DNA from: Phytopseudomonas flavescens
GTDB taxonomy: Bacteria > Pseudomonadota > Gammaproteobacteria > Pseudomonadales > Pseudomonadaceae
Reading direction: 5' to 3'
Assembly: GCF_900100535.1 (NCBI RefSeq)
Contig: NZ_FNDG01000030.1
Coordinates: forward strand, 1-51,401
DNA length: 51,401 bases
A program made the translations under genes and the position numbers. The notes under the pieces were generated by a model that was not told the DNA's origin, ran no database searches, and worked only from the letters and a program-made list of their open reading frames with translations. Below, piece after piece: positions 33,062-41,707 of this stretch (position 1 is its first letter; each line of letters starts with the position of its first letter).

Positions 33062-33880
33062 ATGACCACTCCCCGTATCGCCTTCATTGGCGCCGGCAAC
33101 ATGGCTGCCAGCCTGATCGGCGGGCTGCTCGCCCAGGGCCTGCCGGCCAGCGCCATCCGCGCCAGCGACCGTGGCGCCGAACAGCGCGAGAAGATCGCCG
33201 CCGAACACGGCATCGACGTGGTGGCCAGCAATGCCGAGGCCTGCCGTGACGCCGACGTGATCGTCCTGGCGGTCAAGCCGCAGGTCATGAAGAACGTGTG
33301 CCTTGACCTGGCGCCCCATGTGCAGGCCGGTCAGTTGATCGTCTCCATCGCCGCCGGCATCACCAGCGCCAGCCTGGAAAACTGGCTGGGCGCGCGAGCC
33401 ATCGTCCGCTGCATGCCCAACACCCCGTCGCTGCTGCGCCTGGGTGCCAGCGGCCTGTACGCCAATGCGCAGGTCAGCATCGAGCAGCGCCAGCAGGCCG
33501 AGCAACTGCTCAGCGCCGTCGGCATGGCGGTGTGGCTGGAAGAGGAAAAGCTGATCGACGCCGTGACCGCCGTGTCCGGCAGCGGCCCGGCGTATTTCTT
33601 CCTGCTGATCGAGGCGATGACCGCCAGCGGTGAGAAGCTCGGCCTGCCCCGCGATGTTGCCGCCAAGCTGACCCTGCAGACCGCCCTGGGCGCCGCACAG
33701 ATGGCACTGAACAGTGACGTGGATGCCGCCGAGCTGCGCCGCCGCGTGACCTCACCGGCCGGCACCACCGAAGCGGCCATCAAGACATTCCAGGCAGGCG
33801 GCTTCGAAGCGCTGGTCGAGCAGGCCGTCAGGGCCGCTGATCACCGCTCGGCCGAGCTGGCCGAACAACTGGGTCAATAA
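33062..33880 (+). CDS. proC: Pyrroline-5-carboxylate reductase
   Basis: ProC reduces pyrroline-5-carboxylate to proline with NAD(P)H. The 272-residue protein has the N-terminal nucleotide motif IAFIGAGNMAASLIGGL, VLAVKPQVMKNV, MPNTPSLLRLGASGLY and the C-terminal helical signature VSGSGPAYFFLLIEAMTASG plus TSPAGTTEAAI. A GGAAC lies seven bases before the ATG. It is followed 11 bp later by yggT. Confidence 0.97.
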   Translation: MTTPRIAFIGAGNMAASLIGGLLAQGLPASAIRASDRGAEQREKIAAEHGIDVVASNAEACRDADVIVLAVKPQVMKNVCLDLAPHVQAGQLIVSIAAGITSASLENWLGARAIVRCMPNTPSLLRLGASGLYANAQVSIEQRQQAEQLLSAVGMAVWLEEEKLIDAVTAVSGSGPAYFFLLIEAMTASGEKLGLPRDVAAKLTLQTALGAAQMALNSDVDAAELRRRVTSPAGTTEAAIKTFQAGGFEALVEQAVRAADHRSAELAEQLGQ

Positions 33881-33891
33881 GGAGACAATCA

Positions 33892-34482
33892 ATGATCGGT
33901 CTGAACACCGCAGCCGTTTACATCCTGCAGACCATCGGCAGCTTCTACCTGCTGATCGTGCTGCTGCGCTTCATCCTGCAGCTGGTGCGGGCGGACTTCT
34001 ACAACCCGCTCAGCCAGTTCATCGTGCGCGCCACCCATCCGCTGCTCAAGCCGCTGCGTCGCATCATCCCCAGTATCGGCGGCCTCGACCTGGCCTCGCT
34101 GGTGCTGGCGTTGATCGTGCAGTTCGTGCTGATGGCGCTGACCCTGATGCTGATGGGCGTCGGCGTCGGCGATCCGCTGCTGATTCTGGTCTGGTCGATC
34201 ATTGGCGTGACCGCCCTGCTGCTCAAGGTATTCTTCTTCGCCCTGATCATCAGCGTGATCCTCTCCTGGGTCGCCCAGGGCACGCACAACCCGGCCGCCC
34301 TGCTGGTCAACCAGATATGCGAGCCGCTGCTGATGCCGATCCGCCGCATCCTGCCCAACCTGGGTGGCCTGGACCTGTCGCCCATCGTGGCATTCCTGAT
34401 CCTCAACCTGATCGACATGCTGGTGATCCGCAACCTGGCGGTCAGCACCGGTATGTTCAGTGGCCTGAGCCTGGCCATCTAA
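33892..34482 (+). CDS. yggT: YggT family membrane protein
   Basis: The 196-residue protein carries two YGGT units, each with a pair of hydrophobic helices and the motif RFILQLVRADFYNPLSQFIV / VILSWVAQGTHNPAALLVNQ followed by P..KPLRRIIP / PLLMPIRRILP and GGLDL. Proteins of this family have been linked to osmotic tolerance and membrane function, but the mechanism is unknown. AAGGAG lies upstream of the ATG. It sits between proC and yggU, the common bacterial order. Confidence 0.93.
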   Translation: MIGLNTAAVYILQTIGSFYLLIVLLRFILQLVRADFYNPLSQFIVRATHPLLKPLRRIIPSIGGLDLASLVLALIVQFVLMALTLMLMGVGVGDPLLILVWSIIGVTALLLKVFFFALIISVILSWVAQGTHNPAALLVNQICEPLLMPIRRILPNLGGLDLSPIVAFLILNLIDMLVIRNLAVSTGMFSGLSLAI

Positions 34483-34488
34483 GCGCCC

Positions 34489-34785
34489 ATGAGCTTCCAC
34501 CGCTGGGACGGCAAGGCGCTGATCCTCGACGTTCACTTGCAGCCCAAAGCAAGCAGCGATGCGTTCGCCGGGCTGCACGGCGAGCGCCTGAAGATCCGCC
34601 TCACCGCCCCGCCCGTGGACGGCAAGGCCAACGCGCACCTGCTGGCCTTTCTGGCCGAGGCCTTTGGCGTCGCCAAGAGCCAGGTCACGCTGGAAAGCGG
34701 CCAGCAGAGCCGCCAGAAACGCGTGCGTATCCAGGCCCCCAGGCGGCTGCCAGCCGACCTCGGCCTGACCGTTCGCCCCGCCTGA
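34489..34785 (+). CDS. yggU: DUF167 family protein YggU
   Basis: This 98-residue DUF167 protein has the family core VHLQPKASSDAFAGLHGERLK, LTAPPVDGKANAHLLAFLAE and VTLESGQQSRQKRVRI. The function is unknown; structures show a small alpha/beta fold. It follows yggT after six bases and is probably co-transcribed and coupled. Length is normal. Confidence 0.93.
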   Translation: MSFHRWDGKALILDVHLQPKASSDAFAGLHGERLKIRLTAPPVDGKANAHLLAFLAEAFGVAKSQVTLESGQQSRQKRVRIQAPRRLPADLGLTVRPA

Positions 34786-34892
34786 GCGACCACCAGCGCC
34801 ATTGCCACGGCCACGCCATTGACGCCGCCGTCGCCCTTCGCATAATGCTGACAGCCAGCATCGTCACCCGATGCCCCGTCAGGGAATCCCCC

Positions 34893-36875
34893 ATGAGCAT
34901 GGAACGCCTCAGTGAACAGGTAGATGCCTACGTAGCCTGGAAGCGCGAGCTGGTCCGCGAGATCACCCGCTACCGCAGTTGGCTGGCCCACAACCGGCTG
35001 AGCAGCGAAGGCGTCGGGGCACGCCTGGAACGGGCACTGCGCCTGCTGCGCACCGATCACATCACCCTGGCTTTCGTCGGTGAGTTCTCCCGCGGCAAGA
35101 CCGAACTGATCAACAGCCTGTTCTTCTCCGAATACGGCCAGCGCCTGCTGCCCTCCCAGGCCGGGCGCACCACCATGTGCCCCACGGAGATCCTTTTCGA
35201 CCCCGGCGCCGAGCGCCCGTATATCCGCCTGCTGCCGATCGAGACGCGGATCGCCGAGGCCAGCGTGGCGCAATTCAAGCGCACGCCCCGCCACTGGCTG
35301 AGCGTCCCGCTGGACACCAGCGACCCGGACAACATGGCCAAGGCCTTCGCCCAGGTCGCGGCCAGCAAGCGCATGAGCCTGGAGAAAGCCGTCGGCCTGG
35401 GCTTCCACCCGGACAACCTGGAAAGCACCGACACACCCGACCAGGTGCTGGTACCGGCCTGGCGCCACGCCATCGTCAACTTCGATCACCCGCTGCTGCG
35501 CCAGGGCCTGCGCATTCTCGACACACCAGGCCTCAACGCCCTGGGCTGCGAGCCCGAACTGACCCTGTCGATGCTGCCCAGCGCCCAGGCGGTGATCTTT
35601 CTGCTGTCCGCCGACACCGGCGTCACCGCCAGCGACCTGGACATCTGGCAGCAGCACGTCCAGCCCCTGGACGAAGGCACCCGGGGCAGCCTGTTCGCCG
35701 TGCTGAACAAGATCGACGTGCTCTGGGACGACCTGGCCGGCGAGGCAGCGGTCGCCAACGCCATCGAGCGGGTGCGCATGCAGGCGGCCCGCCACCTGGG
35801 GATCGCCAGCCAGGACATCCTGCCGCTCTCGGCCAAGCAGGCGCTGCTCGCCAAGGTCCGCAAGGAGCCGGCACTGCTCGCCCGCAGCCAGCTGGCCAGC
35901 CTGGAGTCGCTGCTCTGCGAGCGCATCGTGGCGCAGAAGGAACGCCTGCTCGAAGAACGTGTGGTGCGCCAGGTGCTGGCCATGCTCAGCAACAGCCAGC
36001 ACGTGCTCGGCCTGCGCCTCGGCAAGGTCGACGAACAGCTGGGGCTGCTCGACGAACGTCGCCAGGACAACGGTCAGATGTTGCTGGAGCTGACCGCACG
36101 GACCAAGGACGAGCACAGCGTGCACCACAAGCGCCTGGTCGCCCTGAAGACCAACCAGCGCCTGCTGCGCAACCAGGGCGAGCGCCTTAAGGTTGCAGCG
36201 CACCCGGACAAGCTCGACGCCCACCTCAACCTGCTACGCCGCCAGCTCACCGGCAGTTGGACGACACTGGGCATCAATCAGGCCATCCTGCAGTTCTTCA
36301 CCGCCGTCGAGGACGACCTGCACTGCCTGTCCCACGACGCTGAAATGGCCAACCGCATGGTCGACGCCATCTACCACCGACACAATGGGGAAAACCCGCT
36401 GCAGGCCGTTGATGCGCCGCGCTTCGAACTGGCCCGCTACGTCCGTGAACTGCGTCATCTGCAAAAGAAGGCCGACCGCTTCCGCCTGGGCCTCAAGACG
36501 CTACTCACCGAACAGCGCAGCCTCAGCCGACGCTTTTTCGCCACGCTGGGGCAAGAAGTCATCGGCATGCACCATCGCCTGCGTCGTGACGCCGAGCAGT
36601 GGGCCGACGAAGCCCTGATGCCGTTGCTGCAGCACACCCTCGAGCACAAGCAGTTGCTCGAAGGCCACATGCTGCGCCTCAAGGCGCTGGCACAGGACAC
36701 CCAGCACGGCCGCCAACGTCGCCAGCAACTGGCGCAGTACGCCGCGGAGCTGAAACAGCAGTTGGCCCAGGCAGGCGAGATGCTGCGTGTCATGCGTCGC
36801 CCCGCGCCGATCCGGCGCCAGGGCAAGGTGGTGACGCTACCCGGCATGCCGCGCCCGCAAGGCAACCTCGACTAG
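34893..36875 (+). CDS. Dynamin-like GTPase
   Basis: The 660-residue protein has an N-terminal dynamin-type GTPase domain: P-loop G63-EFSRGKT-70, switch threonines in GRTTMCPTE near 93-94, DTPGL at 210-214 and NKID at 272-275. The second half is helical and rich in charged coiled coil (VDEQLGLLDERRQDNG, ELRHLQKKADRFR, QQLAQYAAELKQQLAQAG). I see no clear membrane-spanning or hydrophobic paddle segment. Bacterial dynamins act in membrane fusion, fission, stress protection or phage defence; which applies here cannot be told. AGGGA precedes the ATG. It lies between yggU and metX. Confidence 0.9.
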   Translation: MSMERLSEQVDAYVAWKRELVREITRYRSWLAHNRLSSEGVGARLERALRLLRTDHITLAFVGEFSRGKTELINSLFFSEYGQRLLPSQAGRTTMCPTEILFDPGAERPYIRLLPIETRIAEASVAQFKRTPRHWLSVPLDTSDPDNMAKAFAQVAASKRMSLEKAVGLGFHPDNLESTDTPDQVLVPAWRHAIVNFDHPLLRQGLRILDTPGLNALGCEPELTLSMLPSAQAVIFLLSADTGVTASDLDIWQQHVQPLDEGTRGSLFAVLNKIDVLWDDLAGEAAVANAIERVRMQAARHLGIASQDILPLSAKQALLAKVRKEPALLARSQLASLESLLCERIVAQKERLLEERVVRQVLAMLSNSQHVLGLRLGKVDEQLGLLDERRQDNGQMLLELTARTKDEHSVHHKRLVALKTNQRLLRNQGERLKVAAHPDKLDAHLNLLRRQLTGSWTTLGINQAILQFFTAVEDDLHCLSHDAEMANRMVDAIYHRHNGENPLQAVDAPRFELARYVRELRHLQKKADRFRLGLKTLLTEQRSLSRRFFATLGQEVIGMHHRLRRDAEQWADEALMPLLQHTLEHKQLLEGHMLRLKALAQDTQHGRQRRQQLAQYAAELKQQLAQAGEMLRVMRRPAPIRRQGKVVTLPGMPRPQGNLD

Positions 36876-36956
36876 GCACGCCAGGCAGCAGCTCGCCCTC
36901 GGCGGAACCAGCGCATGGCGTAGTGCCGGCCACGGGCATCGCGGTGTGTGCTTTCC

Positions 36957-36985
36957 TTGCCGCTGACCAGCGCGCTCTTTAGACT
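36957..36985 (+). promoter_or_regulatory. Candidate sigma70 promoter for metX-metW
   Basis: TTGCCG (36957-36962), a 17-bp spacer and TAGACT (36980-36985) lie 43-71 bp before the metX ATG. Spacing is optimal and both hexamers are reasonable. No SAM or SAH riboswitch fold was recognised in the remaining 5' leader. Confidence 0.4.
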
Positions 36986-37027
36986 GCTGCACTTTCCTAC
37001 GTACTTTTTATTATCCGAGCAGGGTCG

Positions 37028-38167
37028 ATGCCGACTGTTTTTCCTCAAGACTCCGTTGGCCTGGTCACGCCGCAGATCGCCCATTTCGCCGAGCCCCTGG
37101 CCCTGGCCTGCGGGCGCAGCCTGGCCGACTACCAACTGATCTACGAAACCTATGGCGAGCTGAACGCCAGCGCCAGCAACGCCGTGCTGATCTGCCACGC
37201 ACTGTCCGGCCATCACCACGCCGCCGGCTACCACAGCGTGGACGACCGCAAGCCGGGCTGGTGGGACAGCTGCATCGGCCCCGGCAAGCCGCTGGACACC
37301 AACCGTTTCTTCGTGGTCAGCCTCAACAACCTGGGCGGCTGCAACGGCTCGACCGGCCCGTCCGACCTCAACCCGGCGAACGGCAAGCCGTTTGGCGCCG
37401 ACTTCCCGGTGATGACCGTGGAAGACTGGGTCAACAGCCAGGCACGCCTGGCCGATCAGCTGGGCATCGCCCAATGGGCCGCCGTGGTCGGTGGCAGCCT
37501 GGGCGGCATGCAAGCCATGCAGTGGACGATCAGCTACCCGGAGCGCGTCCGCCATTGCCTGGCCATCGCCTCGGCACCCAAGCTCTCGGCGCAGAACATC
37601 GCCTTCAACGAAGTCGCCCGCCAGGCCATCCTCACCGACCCGGAATTCCACGGCGGGCATTTCCAGGATCAGGGCGTGATCCCCAAGCGCGGCCTGATGC
37701 TGGCGCGCATGGTGGGCCATATCACCTACTTGTCCGATGACGCCATGGGCGAGAAATTCGGCCGCGGCCTGAAGAACGAGAAGCTCAACTACGACTTCCA
37801 CAGCGTGGAATTCCAGGTCGAGAGCTACCTGCGCTACCAGGGCGAGGAGTTCTCCGGGCGTTTCGATGCCAACACTTATCTGCTGATGACCAAGGCGCTG
37901 GACTATTTCGACCCAGCCGCCGAGCACGGTGGCGACTTGGCCAGGACCCTCGGCCAGGCCAAGGCGGACTTCTGCGTGATTTCCTTCACCACCGACTGGC
38001 GTTTCTCGCCGGCGCGCTCACGGGAAATCGTCGACGCCCTGCTCGCCGCTCGCAAGAACGTCTGCTACCTGGAAATCGACGCCCCCCAGGGCCACGATGC
38101 CTTCCTGATGCCGATTCCCAGGTATCTGCAGGGTTTCGGCAGCTACATGAAACGGATCGAGGTATAA
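37028..38167 (+). CDS. metX: Homoserine O-acyltransferase MetX
   Basis: MetX is an alpha/beta-hydrolase-fold enzyme that acylates homoserine, the first step of methionine synthesis; Pseudomonas MetX proteins are reported to use succinyl-CoA. The 379-residue protein shows NAVLICHALSGHHHAAG, the nucleophile elbow serine in VVGGSLGGMQAMQW, the aspartate in SFTTDWRFSPAR and the histidine in QGHDAFL. It overlaps functionally with metW two bases downstream. Choice between succinyl and acetyl donor is not decided here from sequence. Confidence 0.95.
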   Translation: MPTVFPQDSVGLVTPQIAHFAEPLALACGRSLADYQLIYETYGELNASASNAVLICHALSGHHHAAGYHSVDDRKPGWWDSCIGPGKPLDTNRFFVVSLNNLGGCNGSTGPSDLNPANGKPFGADFPVMTVEDWVNSQARLADQLGIAQWAAVVGGSLGGMQAMQWTISYPERVRHCLAIASAPKLSAQNIAFNEVARQAILTDPEFHGGHFQDQGVIPKRGLMLARMVGHITYLSDDAMGEKFGRGLKNEKLNYDFHSVEFQVESYLRYQGEEFSGRFDANTYLLMTKALDYFDPAAEHGGDLARTLGQAKADFCVISFTTDWRFSPARSREIVDALLAARKNVCYLEIDAPQGHDAFLMPIPRYLQGFGSYMKRIEV

Positions 38168-38169
38168 GC

Positions 38170-38790
38170 ATGCGAGCCGACCTAGAGATCATCCAGGAAT
38201 GGATTCCCGCCGGCAGCCGCGTCCTCGACCTGGGTTGCGGCGACGGCGAGCTGCTCGCCTGGCTGGGCGCCAACAAGCGGGTCAGCGGCTATGGCCTGGA
38301 AATCGACCCGGAAAAGATCGCCCAGTGCATCGTCAAGGGCGTCAACGTCATCGAGCAGAACCTCGACGAAGGCCTCGGCAACTTCGCCAGCGACAGCTTC
38401 GACGTGGTGGTGATGACCCAGTCGCTGCAAGCGCTGCACTTCCCCGACAAGGTACTGGCCGAGATGCTGCGCGTCGGCAAGACCTGCATCATCACCTTCC
38501 CCAACTTCGGCCACTGGCGCTGCCGCTGGTACCTGGCCAGCAAAGGCCGCATGCCCGTGTCGGACTTCCTGCCCTACACCTGGTACAACACGCCGAACAT
38601 CCACTTCTGCACCTTCGAGGACTTCGAGCGCCTGTGCCACCAGCAGAGCGCCCGGGTACTCGAGCGCCTGGCGGTCGACCACGAGCACCGACATGGCTGG
38701 GCCAGCCGTGCCTGGCCGAACCTGCTGGGGGAGATCGGCATCTACCGCATCAGCGGGCACAATGCCCGCGATGTACGCATTGCCAACTGA
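38170..38790 (+). CDS. metW: MetW methyltransferase-like partner of MetX
   Basis: The 206-residue MetW has a class I methyltransferase fold with the SAM motif VLDLGCGDGELLAWLG and the family stretches VVVMTQSLQALHFPDKVLAEMLRVG (split here as VVVMTQSLQALHF, PDKVLAEMLRVG), FPNFGHWRCRWYL and LPYTWYNTPNIHFCTF. It always accompanies metX in proteobacteria and is needed for methionine synthesis, probably by activating MetX. It starts two bases after the metX stop. Confidence 0.95.
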   Translation: MRADLEIIQEWIPAGSRVLDLGCGDGELLAWLGANKRVSGYGLEIDPEKIAQCIVKGVNVIEQNLDEGLGNFASDSFDVVVMTQSLQALHFPDKVLAEMLRVGKTCIITFPNFGHWRCRWYLASKGRMPVSDFLPYTWYNTPNIHFCTFEDFERLCHQQSARVLERLAVDHEHRHGWASRAWPNLLGEIGIYRISGHNARDVRIAN

Positions 38791-38893
38791 GTCGTGGAGC
38801 CGCCCATGCGCCCCAGAGTGACCGATGTGCCCGGGGCGGCGAACAGGGGTATCGTCATATGGGATGGTAGCCATGTGGCGTAAGCGGCCTGTC

Positions 38894-38995
38894 GTAGGGT
38901 GGACGACGCTTGCCTACGCGGCGCGATCGTCCACCGCCCTGCGGTCGCAATGGTGGATGAAAAGAGCGTCGGCTACGCGCCCCGATCCACCCTAC
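38894..38995. repeat. REPIN-like dispersed repeat, copy B
   Basis: A 102-bp repeat with GTAGGGTGGA at the left and TCCACCCTAC at the right end, containing CGTCCACCG and the core ATGGTGGATGAAAAGAGCGT shared with the copy at 26370-26474. It lies in the 267-bp metW-DUF4426 gap. The inner parts differ from copy A, but both ends and the second hairpin are conserved. Confidence 0.8.
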
Positions 38996-39057
38996 GGGGA
39001 TCGGCCGCTGGCGCCTTTGGGCAGCCACTCAGCCCAATCGTTCGGATACCACATTTG

Positions 39058-39468
39058 ATGCGTGACACTACACTAGCCATCGTGATCGCCCTGTGCCTGA
39101 GCCTGCCGCTGAGCGCCGCCGAGCGGATGCAGCGCCTGGGTGACCTGAAGGTGCACTACAGCGCCTTCAACGCCAGCTACCTGCAACCGCAGATCGCCCA
39201 GGCCAGCGGCCTGCTGCGCAGTGGCCAGCAGGGCGTGCTGAACGTCAGCGTGCTGCGCGCGGGCAAATCCAGCCCGGCCACGGTCAGCGGCGAAGTGAAA
39301 AGCGTGCTCGGCCACGGCCAGCCCCTGAGGTTCATCGAGCAGCGCGAGGGCGAGTTCGTCTCGTACCTGGCGCAGTTTCCCATCCCCTCGCGTGAAGTGC
39401 TGTTGTTCAACCTGCAGGTGAACGGCCAGCGCCTCGACTTCAACCAGGAACTCTTTCCGGAGCCATGA
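39058..39468 (+). CDS. DUF4426 secreted protein
   Basis: This 136-residue protein has a signal peptide (MRDTTLAIVIALCLSLPLSA, cleavage near SAA) and a single beta-rich domain: GDLKVHYSAFNASYLQPQIA, GVLNVSVLRAGK, FPIPSREVLLFNLQV. The family lies between metW and rdgB in pseudomonads and has no known function. The start at 39058 begins the signal peptide. Its stop is embedded in the start of rdgB (ATGATG). Confidence 0.88.
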   Translation: MRDTTLAIVIALCLSLPLSAAERMQRLGDLKVHYSAFNASYLQPQIAQASGLLRSGQQGVLNVSVLRAGKSSPATVSGEVKSVLGHGQPLRFIEQREGEFVSYLAQFPIPSREVLLFNLQVNGQRLDFNQELFPEP

Positions 39469-40058
39469 TGCCTTTCCCAGAACTCGTTCTCGCCAGCCAC
39501 AACGCCGGCAAACTCAAGGAACTGCAAGCCATGCTCGGCGACAGCGTGCGCCTGCGCTCGGTCGCTGAATTCAGCCAGGTGGAACCGGAGGAAACCGGCC
39601 TGTCGTTCGTCGAGAACGCCATCCTCAAGGCCCGCAATGCCTCGCGCCTGTCCGGGCTACCTGCCCTGGCGGACGATTCCGGCCTGGCGGTCGATCACCT
39701 GGGCGGTGCGCCGGGCATCTACTCCGCCCGCTACGCCGATGGCCAGGGCGATGCCGCCAACAACGCCAAGCTGCTGGCCGCCCTCAAGGATGTGCCGGAC
39801 GCCGAGCGCGGCGCCCAGTTCGTCTGTTGCCTGGCCCTGGTGCGCCACGCCGACGATCCATTGCCGATTCTCTGCGAAGGGCTGTGGTACGGCAGCATCC
39901 TGCATGAAGCCCGCGGCGAACAGGGCTTCGGCTACGACCCGCTGTTCTGGGTGCAAGAGCGCCAGTGCTCCAGCGCCGAACTGCCCCCCGCGGTCAAGAA
40001 CAGCCTAAGCCACCGCGCCATCGCCATGACCCTGCTCAAGCAGCGCCTGGGCCTGTAA
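39465..40058 (+). CDS. rdgB: dITP/XTP pyrophosphatase
   Basis: RdgB hydrolyses non-canonical purine nucleotides (dITP, XTP) to monophosphates and so prevents their incorporation into DNA. The 197-residue HAM1-family protein shows ELVLASHNAGKLKELQ, FVENAILKARNAS, LADDSGLAVDHLGGAPGIYS, GFGYDPLF and the C-terminal SHRAIAM. The ATG could be 39465 or 39468; the GGAG at 39459 sits too close to the first, so the second is likelier. Both overlap the DUF4426 stop. Confidence 0.96.
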   Translation: MMPFPELVLASHNAGKLKELQAMLGDSVRLRSVAEFSQVEPEETGLSFVENAILKARNASRLSGLPALADDSGLAVDHLGGAPGIYSARYADGQGDAANNAKLLAALKDVPDAERGAQFVCCLALVRHADDPLPILCEGLWYGSILHEARGEQGFGYDPLFWVQERQCSSAELPPAVKNSLSHRAIAMTLLKQRLGL

Positions 40059-40157
40059 GGACACTGCCAGAGGGGCGTTTCGTCCGCGAACATTGGCGCC
40101 TTGCCCCAGTCGTGCCACGATAGCGCCCCGCAACCACTTTGCCGTGACCCAACGCCT

Positions 40158-41297
40158 GTGTTCCAGCTGCCCCCTCTGGCCCTGTACGTCCATATTCCCT
40201 GGTGCGTGCGCAAGTGCCCCTATTGCGACTTCAACTCCCACGCCGCTGGCCCGAACCTCCCGGAAGAGGCCTACGTCGACGCGCTGCTCGCCGACCTCGA
40301 CAACGACCTGCTGCAGGCCCAGGGTCGCCCGCTGACGTCGATCTTCTTTGGCGGCGGCACACCCAGCCTGTTTTCCGCCAAGGCGCTTGGTCGGCTGCTG
40401 GAGGGTGTGGAGCGACGTATTCCGTTCACCAGCGATATCGAAATCACCCTGGAAGCCAACCCGGGCACCTTCGAGCAGGAGAAATTCGCCGCCTACCGGC
40501 GCCTGGGCATCAATCGGCTGTCGATCGGCGTGCAGAGCTTTCAGGCCGCAAAGCTCGAGGCCCTGGGGCGCATCCACGATGGCGATGAAGCGATTCGCGC
40601 CGCCGACATGGCCCGCGCTGCCGGCTTCGACAACTTCAACCTGGACCTGATGCACGGCCTGCCGGAGCAGTCCCTGGACGACGCACTGGGCGACCTGCGC
40701 ATCGCCATCGCCCAGGCACCGACCCACCTGTCCTGGTATCAGTTGACGGTGGAACCGAACACGGTGTTCTGGAACCAGCCGCCAGTGCTGCCCGAAGACG
40801 ACACCCTGTGGGATATCCAGGAGGCCGGCCAGGCGCTGCTCGCCGAACAGGGCTACGGCCAGTACGAAGTATCCGCCTATGCGCAGCCCGGGCGTGCCGC
40901 CCGGCACAACCTGAATTACTGGACGTTCGGTGATTTTCTCGGCATCGGTGCCGGTGCCCACGGCAAACTGAGCACACCAGATGGGCGCATCAGCCGCACC
41001 TGGAAAACCCGCCTGCCCAAGGACTACCTCGACCCCGCCAAGCGCTATAGCGCTGGCGAACGGTTGCTTGGCGCCGAGGAACTGCCCTTCGAGTTCCTGA
41101 TGAACGTGCTGCGCCTAAGCGATGGCTGCGCTGCGCAGCTGTTCAGCCAGCGCACCGGCCTGCCTCTGCAGCGACTGGCCGATGCACGTGAACAGGCGCA
41201 GCGCCGCGGCCTATTGCAAGCGGATCCGACCCGCCTGGTGGCGACCCGCGAAGGCCAACTGTTTCTCAATGATCTGCTGCAGCACTTCCTGCCCTGA
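40158..41297 (+). CDS. hemW: HemW-type heme chaperone, radical SAM family
   Basis: HemW resembles oxygen-independent coproporphyrinogen oxidase but acts as a heme chaperone. The protein has the radical SAM cysteines C16, C20 and C23 (HIPWCVRKCPYCDF), FFGGGTPSLFS, LEANPGTFE, NRLSIGVQSFQ, DLMHGLPEQ, and the C-terminal HemW domain (FEFLMNVLRLSDG). I place the start at the GTG at 40158 (379 residues), which directly precedes the conserved QLPPLALYVHIPW. A TTG at 40101 would add 19 residues without family similarity. It follows rdgB, as in P. aeruginosa. Confidence 0.93.
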   Translation: MFQLPPLALYVHIPWCVRKCPYCDFNSHAAGPNLPEEAYVDALLADLDNDLLQAQGRPLTSIFFGGGTPSLFSAKALGRLLEGVERRIPFTSDIEITLEANPGTFEQEKFAAYRRLGINRLSIGVQSFQAAKLEALGRIHDGDEAIRAADMARAAGFDNFNLDLMHGLPEQSLDDALGDLRIAIAQAPTHLSWYQLTVEPNTVFWNQPPVLPEDDTLWDIQEAGQALLAEQGYGQYEVSAYAQPGRAARHNLNYWTFGDFLGIGAGAHGKLSTPDGRISRTWKTRLPKDYLDPAKRYSAGERLLGAEELPFEFLMNVLRLSDGCAAQLFSQRTGLPLQRLADAREQAQRRGLLQADPTRLVATREGQLFLNDLLQHFLP

Positions 41298-41376
41298 ATC
41301 GCCGGCTCCAGCGAACCAACGGCGCGCCGGGTGATCCGAGGCAACAGGATTCAATCGTCATGCCCAAGGAGCGACC

Positions 41377-41700
41377 ATGGATTATCTGCTGGACCTGATC
41401 ACCACCGTGTCACGCTGGAGTCGCGGCCACCTCGGCGAGATTTCCCTGGGGCTCATGGCCACCCTGCTGGTGCTGTTCGGCCCTGCCGTCAACGCCTGGG
41501 TACAAGGCCGCATCGGCAGCCTCAACTTCGTGCTGCGCACACTGATCTTCGTCGTCGTCTGCGTGGTCGGTTATGGGCTGGCACTGGTCTACCTGACGCC
41601 ATTGCTGACTCAGGTGCTTGGCCACTTCAACAACTACACCCTGGCACCGGTATTGCTGGTGGTGATGTTCCTGATTGGCGTTCTGGCGGATCGCAGCTGA
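41377..41700 (+). CDS. Small DUF3392-like membrane protein
   Basis: The 107-residue protein has three hydrophobic helices (ISLGLMATLLVLFGPAVNAWV, split here as ISLGLMATLLVLF and GPAVNAWV; LIFVVVCVVGYGLALVYL; APVLLVVMFLIGVL) and the start MDYLLDLITTVSRWSRGHLG. It resembles the DUF3392 family found after hemW in pseudomonads. AAGGAG lies upstream of the ATG. The function is unknown. Confidence 0.85.
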   Translation: MDYLLDLITTVSRWSRGHLGEISLGLMATLLVLFGPAVNAWVQGRIGSLNFVLRTLIFVVVCVVGYGLALVYLTPLLTQVLGHFNNYTLAPVLLVVMFLIGVLADRS

Positions 41701-41707
41701 AAGACCG

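Noticed and set aside
32203..33288. N-terminal extension of pilT by over 350 codons
   Set aside because: The extension is antisense to yggS and proC, lacks PilT similarity, and the start at 32202 has a ribosome site and the conserved N-terminus.
34317..34892. Upstream extension of the dynamin-like gene
   Set aside because: It overlaps yggT and yggU in another frame and shows no family similarity.
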